Source: Atriophallophorus winterbourni (Eukaryota > Platyhelminthes > Trematoda > Plagiorchiida > Microphallidae). From it: a stretch of DNA of 64,000 nt. Position numbers and translations under genes: made by a program. The stretch's first letter is position 1. Each line of letters begins with the position of its first letter. Positions 55,586 to 64,000 of the stretch are shown here, piece by piece. Below the pieces are notes generated by a model, which searched no databases, was not told the DNA's origin, and saw only the letters and a list, made by a program, of their open reading frames with translations. The stretch covers positions 62,001 to 126,000 of the forward strand of contig JACCGJ010000609.1 of the NCBI GenBank assembly GCA_013407085.1, read 5' to 3'.

Positions 55586-58284
55586 GCTATTATTACGCAT
55601 GAAAAAAGATTAACAGTTGTTTAGAGAACTAATCAATGAAACCGTTACCACTGCGTGACTAACAATAGAGTACATTTTAAAGTTTCTAAAGAACAAGAAG
55701 TTTCACAGAGCACTGCATGAGGCATATCCTGTTAAAATGAATATGTATTATAAGGTGTTCAATATAGATGATTATGGACATCATCATTCTTGCCGCCTAT
55801 TAACAAGTATGTTTGCGTCTAATTGGAAATTTCGCTCTCAACGCTCTGAAACGTTTACTTCGATACGTAATAGTCAAATGTTTCCCTAAACATAGGACCA
55901 AATATCTATGGTAAGCCATCTTCAAATCATCAATTATAGTGAATGTTTTCTTGTTCAATATATCTACGAGAAATTCACGACGCAACAATCACACATTCAC
56001 CAAGTAGTTACTTTCCCCCTTTAAGTCCCTGTTCGAGTAACCGATAAATGCGGAGTTTGACATGTTATTTCTAATGCATACGTGCATTTCGATTCAACCC
56101 GACATTGCATGAGTGACAAGTGCGCCATTGACGAAACCGCGGTTGTTTATCTGCTCGAAAACTGGCACCATGCACCGACGTGCTTCGTGCTGGGTGTGTG
56201 TGGCATTAGCAAGGTATTAATTACATACTAACCGAAATGCCAACGAGCTCTATTAGATGCTGGTTTTCGACGAATCCGAATATTATTTTGATATAAATAT
56301 TTCAGAATGGTGTGATTCACCACAGGGGTATAAGTTTTAATATTCATCAACATAAAATAAGAAGCCGATACTCGGTTTATGTGCCAAATGTCCTAAATGT
56401 GGTATAAGGTTTATATGACGTAAACATATCGTGTGAAACAAGAGCGATGAATGGTCTCTGCAACTGAGGATGGTAAGTTTGTTTTCTTGAGGAAAATCAT
56501 GCATCATAAAGGTTTAGCACTTTGGTTTATATGAACATGAATTTCTACTCAACCAACTTTATCGAACACCGAAGAGTGAGGCTTAATACAAGACACGCAA
56601 GAATTCAAGCAATTTCTCACGGCCCACATTAATATCTGTATGCTTCAATTAGAAGCTGATATTTAGTACGACAGCGATAAATAATGAAATTGTAACTTCT
56701 TCAAACATGACAGCAACTATGCGTCTTCGTAGTACAAAGCAGAATCCGTTTGAACGTAAAATCCCAAATGTATGAAAAAATTCTACAATGAGGACCCAGA
56801 ACTAATTAAATGTTATATCAGAATCCCTGAGTTTCACTTATGCGAGTTTCAACGTCTCTTATATCACTTCTAAGCAATCAGTGAAATTCTAGACACGTGA
56901 GATAATTTTATAATTCGGTTCGTGACGGATAGTAACATGGATTGTAGTAGATTTCTACATTTCACTTTTCTTTGCTTGTTCAATGGATCAAGGCTTATTT
57001 AAGATGATGGGAGTAGTTTATAATCTTTGTATGTGTCTTGTTAGACGGCTAAAATTCCAAGGGATTGACTGAATTATCAGCGTATAATACATTGACTAAT
57101 ACCTTTCAACAACAAAAACGATTTTTCGAACGAACTTATTATCCAGTTGGCACGGATCTGGAATTCGGCTCGACAATGCGAAAATTAAGCATGTGAAATG
57201 TAATTGTTAATTTAACACAGGAGGTCACTCCCCATCACCCATCAAACCATACAACAGGTTGGATAATATGTACCAATTCAACCTACGCGACGGACACAAG
57301 ATTGAAAGGTTTGTGGTACTAACACGCTACCGTACATCTGATTTTGATAATTCATGTAGAATTAAAATCGCCCCAACTTGTTCCCTAGCAATATACCATC
57401 TCAAGCTTGTGCAGGACAAACCAATTTTCATTATAAACCCAAACTCACCTGTGTTCGCAACTTTACTTTCTATGAACATCAAAGAAATTCGATACTCTGG
57501 TTTCCATTTTTCTCTTTTTGAACCGCATTGCCACACTCAAATTTCACACCACCAAATAGCCGCCGATCGATAAATGGACGTAACGCACTGACTCAACTCT
57601 CGTCAAATTCAAACAATGGCCAAACATGTGACTGACAATGATTTCAGTACAGATAGCGAGGGCTGGTTAGTCCCCGTACGCCTCATTTTAAATTATGATT
57701 GTGGATAATTAAATTATACGTGAATTGCAGCTAATCTTTAAGTAATATTTAGACACATATATAGGTTAGTCTGAAACAGTGATCCGAAAATAACGCAGAT
57801 TAAATAGTGTCATACATACGCGCAAAGCAGAACAATTAGATGTTTTTGATAGTTTTCAGTATTTAAGAATCGAAATATTCAATTGATTTTAAAAGGTACA
57901 AATATCCCATTTTGCAAGCAACACACAACATTTTGAACGAATGATATTCTTTTTAGAATTTCAGTGAGAAAAGCTATGGTTCAACTGGCGTAAAGCGTCT
58001 GGGGTTGCTTACGACGGGAGGAGGAAGTTATCTTATCTCCCTGGACAGCCTTATGCTGGACAGTCCCCAGTAAATAAAGTGCCGTCTTGCACAGTCTGCT
58101 ATCTTCATTGGGTGTATGAAGATTAGGAACCAACCGAAAAGCAGTCCTAATTTTACCATATAAGCGGAACAAATTTTCAATACAAAGAGATAATCTCTGA
58201 CATTGTGAAACTGGACCGTTCGATCCTCGCGTTCTAGATTTCATGATGACGTCCTGAACATCATAGATACATAGAAATAGATGC
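55586..58284. other. No feature recognised
   Basis: About 2.7 kb of anonymous AT-rich sequence. Frames at 57259-57573 (plus) and 57981-58286 (minus) are open but resemble nothing I know. Confidence 0.5.
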
Positions 58285-58580
58285 AACTAACAACGAGCTT
58301 GAAAGATCGAAAGTCGACGTGGCTGCTTATCAAGAAACGCGTCTCCCAAACCAGTGTTTGGGAGACGTTTCCTGCGTATATAGGTAACATTTTGGAATGT
58401 AAGTGGCTCTGATAAGCGTCGACTGCATGGAATAGAGTATGCCGTGCGACACAGCCTTCTAAATCAAGTTATTGTGTGAGCGAATAGATTTGAATTCAAA
58501 ATCTGAAATGCTGTAATGGTACTATTACGTTGGTCAACGTTTATGTACCCAGGTACTTCTGCGACTACTGTAAGTGTTGA
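58285..58580 (+). mobile_element. RTE-like endonuclease fragment
   Basis: About 58290-58370 reads NNELERSKVDVAAYQETRLP, the Glu-containing motif of an RTE-type APE endonuclease. About 58415-58460 reads LHGIEYAVRHSLLNQVIV, matching the following GVG/HGI-type block of the same domain. Frames shift between blocks. It is separate from, and on the opposite strand to, the RTE polymerase fragment at 60745-61685. Confidence 0.7.
58340..58367. repeat. Perfect hairpin, 12-base arms, 4-base loop
   Basis: CGTCTCCCAAAC, CAGT, GTTTGGGAGACG. It falls inside the endonuclease remnant (codons for TRLPNQCLGD), so it may be a coding coincidence or a later local palindrome. Confidence 0.85.
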
Positions 58581-60744
58581 TCATGAATCTTGGCCATACT
58601 GACCATGAAATTTCGGGGTAGCGTGAACAAATGAATGTGAGACGCCTTCTTGTTCTATCAACAACATTCATATTGTTACTTATATATTCTTTCAAACAGA
58701 AATAAAATCTACTTGAAGCCATCAGTCAAAGTTTTGGTATCAGCTTGATTTATTATTGTTAAGTACGCTAATATAAAAAGCATTCTAATCTCACGATTAT
58801 ACCAAAGCGCAGGTAGCGAAACTAAACATTCATTGGTTTTTGCAACAATAGAGCTTCACTAGACTAGATTTCACTGCGAGAAATTGACTGGTCAACTATA
58901 GATCGATGTCAGTCTTACGTCCGAACCTAATCTTGATGTACAATCTGAGCAACCTTTCAAAGCCGAGCGGAGCCAAACTGTTTCAGGAGATTCAGTCTGA
59001 AAAAACGGGGAATAACTTAAAAACAGCATACGTCGATCGCTTTTACCACTTACGGTATATGAAAAGATTGACAGCGCGATTGGGTCGAAGCTGAAACATC
59101 TGTGGTGACTGCTGTCCTGGATGAGAATCTGTAAGCGTTTTTAATGTTAGATTGATGATAAAAGATGAAAAATCACGCAATTTAGAGGAACTAGAAATAG
59201 GGTCACGGTAAAATACTATGCAATGTGCAACTGACTGCAATTGGTCTCGTTATACAAAATGCAGTGGATACTGTTAGTTTTCACGGAATGTATGATGGGC
59301 CAAGAGAGCCATTGCCCCAACAAACGTAAAACAGTTCCCATTAAATCATTATATGGTGACCAAATTGTTGACAACTTTCAGCAACTAGAAAGTTGTTTTC
59401 AACACCTCTCACTGTACTTTAAGGTTAGCACAATTCTAGCACATGCACTGGAATCGGTTGGGCGTTTACAAACCAATGAATGAAAACAATGTACCAAGAC
59501 GCGACGGGGTCAATCCAATGGTCTCCCGTGGATTTCTAAACCGATACCATTGATTTTTAACAATGATCTTTCGACTGGCACGAATGTTCACGAATGGAAA
59601 ACAGCTTAACGTAACTCGCATCCAAAATTGTCTGCAAACAAGTTTCGGTCCATTTTTTTCACATGTTTTGAACATATTGATAATATGGAAAATTTAATTT
59701 TCAATGATAATGGCAATCATATTGCTTACCGAAATCAGTGCTAAATTCTAATGTTGGGCTAACGCACAGTGTTTCACATGAACTTGACATTAGGACATTC
59801 GCTTTCAAAGTATGCTTCCTTGACTAAGAAAATGTTTTGGATTCTGTAGCGCGTGCACACTGCGTGGACCTACTCGAAATACGTGCTATATCATAAAACA
59901 TCATTAAATCAAAGGAAGACATTCTGCTTTTCTCCCAACTGTGAAAGGACTATTCAAGTGCGATCATCTCTCTTTTCTTATTTTCAACAAATGCTTCTCC
60001 TCTTCTGCTGCGAACCACAAAATTCCAATCCGAAACGTTGATGCTGTGCGGAAAAATAGCACTTTGAATAAGCTCTCGACTGTAAAAGACAAAAAAACAT
60101 TCTGGTCATAAAACATAGATGAAAGTAGTGTTAGCTGATCTGTCTGGGAAACTGCGCGACGCTTTGTGCAGTTATCTTCATTGATCTAGGAATATACTGA
60201 CGTTATTAAAGCGAAACTTATCAGGCCTCTGGTAGTCACGATCAACCATAACTTAATGTGTGGGCTCATTATCTCAACTGACTAATTTCGTGCACAGTTC
60301 TTCACCCTCTTTGCCCTAGACAAAACCGATATCTTGATTTACCCTCTCATGTTTCTCACCATATTTTATCACAATTTCTCGCTCATTTTTCGCACTATCG
60401 TTTCGAAAGACTTCGTGACATTGAATCAAAATCCTGTCAGTTATATTTCTTACCAAAGAATTCGGGAAATTATTACAAAACAAATTTTCTTAGCGATTTG
60501 TTAATTTCGTTCTCGCCGAAAATTTCAATCTGCTTTACAACGACCCATATAAATCTCAATCTTCATCGTTTTGCTCGATCGAAAAATATTATATTGTGAG
60601 CGAGAACGTCACTATTTCGAGGATCTTCCATCACGTTCGTCTTAAGACATCTCTCCCAATGAAACGAATTGATGACCATGTGCCTCAGATAAAACTGATT
60701 GAATATATGGGTATCATTTATTTGACACTGAATGCATTCAGCAT
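58581..60744. other. No feature recognised
   Basis: About 2.2 kb of anonymous AT-rich sequence. Confidence 0.5.
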
Positions 60745-61685
60745 CCATTCAGTCCTCTCCGTGCCGGGTGGCACATGAGGCGGAGACATCCCCACGCCAG
60801 TGGTTCCGGTCTGACGCTGCTTCCGTTGCCGTCTGCACCGTGAATGCTTGTGCATGTAGTTCGCGTTCCAACGTTCTGCGTTAAGTCTCCTTGGGCCGTC
60901 CCCTTTTTCTTTTACCTTGCGGAAGCCAGTAAATGGCTATATAAGTATGCGAACTGGGATCCATCCTGCAGACATGACCGAACCATCTCCACCGTCGTCT
61001 TTTGACTACAGTAGATACCACCTCCAGACCAGTTTTTCGCAGGAGATCTTCATTTGAAATGGTGTAGAATCCTTCTCAAGCATTCAGTTTGAAACACGTT
61101 CATTCTGCGCTCAAGGGCAGTAGTCGTCTTCCAGCATTCCGATGCATACAGCAACACAATCAGAACGTTGCTCTTGAAGAGTCTGATCTTCGTGTTAATG
61201 CTGAGAGCGGAAGATTTCCAAATGGAATTTAGCATGCAGAATGCTTGGTTCGCCTTCCCGATCCTTCTCCTGACCTCATCTTCACAGTCACCATTTGCAG
61301 TCAATTTGCTCCCAAGGTAGACCGTATCTGTAACCTCACTGAGCGGTTGACCGTCCACGAACATTGGTGGTTGCTCCGGAACAATCTTCTGCATTACCTC
61401 CGATTTGCCAATTGCCGATAGTCGATCGCTCTTGTTCTGGATGTCACCTATCTTGCATGCAAAATGGCAACATCATCCGCATAGTCCAGGTCTTCTAGCG
61501 GTCCCGCTGGGGTCCATGGAATGCCTGCTGCCCTGCCAACGGTCACCTGTCTAATAATCCAGTCTATTGTTAGGGAGAAGAGTATCGGTGAGAGGAAACA
61601 TCCTTGCCTCACTCCCGTAAGAACCTCAAACTTCTCAGTGAGCATTCCATTTTGAGCGACTTGGCAACTGATGTGCTATAGTGTA
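60745..61685 (-). mobile_element. RTE-like retrotransposon fragment (reverse transcriptase and C-terminus)
   Basis: Minus-strand order: FEVLTGVRQGCFLSPILFSL (61625), LEDLDYADDVAILHAR with catalytic YADD (about 61475), a frameshift with a small deletion near 61450, then VTDTVYLGSKLTANGDCEDE, VRRRIGKANQAFCMLNSIWK and LIVLLYASECWKT (61330-61110). After a frame change come RRRWRWFGHVCRMDPSSHTY and KRKRGRPKET (61020-60890), then HWRGDVSASCATRHGED (about 60790-60755). This is the canonical RTE polymerase end. 5'-truncated at about 61685 against an R1 repeat. The lineage resembles schistosome SR2-type RTE elements (from memory). Confidence 0.9.
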
Positions 61686-61898
61686 GTACCTCTGTTCTGT
61701 ACGGCTAACACCGTACTAAATTGATTGGCCACTGGTAGTGAGCTGCATGATGAAACACGCTGGAGTCTCACTACCATTTCTATTTTCTATTTTTTCTCAT
61801 ATCTGTCTAGGCCTGGGCAACCTGACAGTATCTTATCCCACGTGCTGTCTCCGACTGCGCGGCACTTTGCCTGGATCACGCTTGTGCTTTCATACCAT
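61686..61898 (+). repeat. R1 interspersed repeat, near full length
   Basis: Carries CGGCTAACACCGTACTAAAT, GATTGGCCACTGGTAGTGAG, the loop, GAGTCTCACTACC, a T-rich spacer, GTCTAGGCCTGGGCAACCTG, GCGGCACTTTGCCTGGATCA and GCTTTCATACCAT. The stem GTAGTGAG/CTCACTAC is intact (61735-61771). Confidence 0.88.
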
Positions 61899-62675
61899 AC
61901 CAGTTGGACGCTGAAGGAGTTTGTTGCGTTTGATGATTTCAGCTTTAATTTGATCATTGCGAAGCGAATAGCATGTGGATGATGTCAGTTATATTCCATA
62001 ATTTCTACATGGATTTCTTAGCTTAATTTTCATCGATTAAAATTAAAGGAATTCATTTTTCTTCTTCTCAAGGTTCGATTGTATTAATTTGAAATTTTGC
62101 TGTATTCCACTTCCTGGCATTCACACCTTGTCAGCAAGTGATCATGACTAGCAAAGTCACTACCGCTGACTGTAATACTTCCCGAATTTCTTGACATCTT
62201 CTGCAATAAAAGCGATCTTACGATGGAATACATGCAACCACGTGCGTCTACTGCCAAATTACATGAAAAACGTGTGTTTTTAAGCTGTGAATTCTCCCAT
62301 ACTTATACGGACAATAGACACATTTTGTTACGTTTGAAGAGTTGTGAAATGCCGGTTGCCGGTTTAGGAACTAAAAATGACTATAGGTCATTGTCGAATT
62401 TGTAAATAGCCGAAATTGTTTTACGTCGCGCGACTTTGTGAACTATACACTCATAGAAAGTTTATAAATTTTGCATTAAAAATTTTGTTGTGGTAAGTGA
62501 AAAATTCTCGTATATTAGAATGATTTATTTAGTTCATTGAGTCTATAATTTGATCAGCATTTACTTTGGAACGGTTGTTCTCTCAGTAAACTACCCACTA
62601 CCCGAATTTGATGTTTAAGCTTTGGCATAAGACTTTCTGATATTTCCTTAAATTCCATCACCGTTATTGTCAACA
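61899..62675. other. No feature recognised
   Basis: Anonymous AT-rich sequence. Confidence 0.55.
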
Positions 62676-63060
62676 TTCAATTCAATTCAATTCAATTTTA
62701 ATTGTCTAAAAAGCATATAGCTTCACAAAAAACCACAGAATAATATGACAACAACGAATAATATAACAAGCAAAAATGGGATTAGATTGCTTACTGAGCA
62801 GTTCAAGAATCAAGTAAATATCCAAATGGCAGAAATTGTTTTCGATTGGTGGGATAACAAATGTAGGTGTATGGTGTTAAGATGTATAGTTTTCTTCGAT
62901 GCACGGGTTTAGGGTCAAATAGGCATCTAGGCTTCTCTTGAAAGTTTGCTGGTTTGGTGAGTTTACAACATTATCTGGCAGATTGTTCCAAGTAAAACAA
63001 ACTCGCACATCTAACTTTAGAGAAATCATTCTAACATATGTCAATCGAAATTGAAGAAAA
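62676..63060 (-). mobile_element. CR1-like retrotransposon 3' end with tail
   Basis: Reverse-oriented tail: four TTCAA units (62676-62696), then GTCTAAAAAGCATATAGCTT and CACAAAAAACCACAG. The body on the minus strand gives DVRVCFTWNNLPDNVV and TFKRSLDAYL (63010-62900), the C-terminal signature of this group. The tail is almost identical to that at 55160-55216, so the two are close relatives. Confidence 0.85.
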
Positions 63061-63184
63061 AGTGCGGCTATTGAACCGGCAGTATTGAAAATAAATTTTT
63101 TCATAATTTTTTTTATTTTTCCCGTCAAAATGGAACCCTTCTGCTTTCGAAACTTTTTAAGACGTTTCTAAACCCACGAAAGAC

Positions 63185-63410
63185 ATTTGATGCTCCGCAC
63201 GCTTTAAACGATGTGCACCTTTTGTATTTTGAACACTGGGGATTTTGATGCTCCAGTCCGAAAAAATTCTAATGAAAACTTCACCATCAGGATTAAAAAA
63301 GTCGAACAGCTTGAAATTTCGTCAACTGCCATCATAGCGCTTGATGCCACGGTAGACGAAGCGAATACTGTTTTGGATTTGAATGTGACTGTCAATTGTT
63401 TAAACGAAAT
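63185..63410 (+). repeat. Dispersed repeat D, copy 2
   Basis: Matches the reverse complement of 14290-14515 along its length (see that entry). The plus frame 63211-63471 and the minus frame 63204-63395 are both open. No protein family is recognised. Confidence 0.6.
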
Positions 63411-64000
63411 CCTTAATCTTCTTCTTTTTCCTGTTCTTCTTCTAAAATCACGTGTTTTTGTTTCAAGGTGACGAACACTAGAAAAGTAATATCAACTTAT
63501 TGCCAAGAATATAAAGCCACATATTGTTACTCAGGAACTCATTCTAGAGTCTTTGAAAAGGACAGATGACTGTACGCAGACAAATGGTGCTGTTCAGAAG
63601 TTTGCGAACAACGTCGTCGGAAACTTTAGTTGAAATAATTCCAGATATATCGGATGACCTTGAATTGCAAAATTAATTGTGTTTATAATAATGCTTGAAC
63701 ATGTGCGATACAGCCCATTTAAAGCACAGTTAAAGACAAGCTGCCATTTGTCACAAGCATTCCTAGAATAAAGTTGGTCAACCCATATTCCCTTTGTCAA
63801 GAATTCAATCGACACGCTCCGGATTATTACGGTGACTAATTTGTTCACCATAATTCTTGGCTTTATATTTTAAAGGCTTTCTATGAAAATCTTGATGCAG
63901 TTTTCAATAAAATAGTCGGTGTGTTCAATTATATACATCCTAACGCTGTGCAAACGCTGATTTAATTGATTCTGAGGGGAAAATTTTCCTTCATGGCATT
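63411..64000. other. No feature recognised at window end
   Basis: Anonymous AT-rich sequence; the minus frame 63594-63851 has no recognisable similarity. Confidence 0.5.

Noticed and set aside
57259..57573. 104-codon open frame as a gene
   Set aside because: No recognisable family, an almost equally long open frame on the other strand (57327-57536), and no splice or regulatory support.
61735..61771. R1 stem with GAAAC and GAGTC as a possible hammerhead
   Set aside because: The arms pair well but the CTGANGA core is absent.

Overview
The window is eukaryotic and carries the 3' part of one host gene followed by about 52 kb of repeat-filled DNA. From 1428 to 11568 on the + strand lie eleven exons of a clathrin heavy chain gene. 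They cover roughly residue 645 (human numbering) to the stop codon, so the N-terminal beta-propeller exons must lie upstream of the window. Spliced, they encode 1,034 residues that are nearly collinear with animal clathrin, with GT-AG splice sites and no frame damage. Introns fall into two classes: very short ones (71, 95 and 83 bases) and long ones (0.5 to 1.2 kb), four of which hold repeats.

No second host gene is recognisable downstream. The rest consists of decayed mobile elements: (1) one non-LTR retrotransposon group, CR1-like, with an ORF1 (PHD-like zinc finger plus a duplicated domain) and an ORF2 (APE endonuclease, reverse transcriptase), in at least a dozen copies from a nearly complete one (26283-30760, minus strand) down to bare 3' tails; (2) RTE-like retrotransposon fragments at 4801-5550, 9371-9460, 58285-58580 and 60745-61685; (3) two adjacent TA-flanked pogo/Tigger-type DNA transposons at 38246-39225 and 39563-41398; (4) two short uncharacterised interspersed families, named here R1 (about 220 bases, seven copies) and R2 (about 240-base unit, tandem and inverted dimers); and (5) a third dispersed segment, repeat D, at 14290-14515 and 63185-63410.

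The retroelements are nested and rearranged. A 3' fragment sits inside the reverse transcriptase of the 18.8-23.2 kb element. That element meets another copy tail to tail near 23180. The 52.9-55.2 kb element splits an R2 copy. All reverse transcriptase and transposase reading frames seen are broken by stops, frameshifts or deletions.

An intron-rich clathrin gene combined with SR1-type (CR1-like) and SR2-type (RTE-like) retroelements and moderate AT richness suggests a digenean flatworm (trematode) with a large genome. This is an inference from family resemblance recalled from memory; the species cannot be fixed from the sequence alone. Stretches where I recognise nothing are listed as such.
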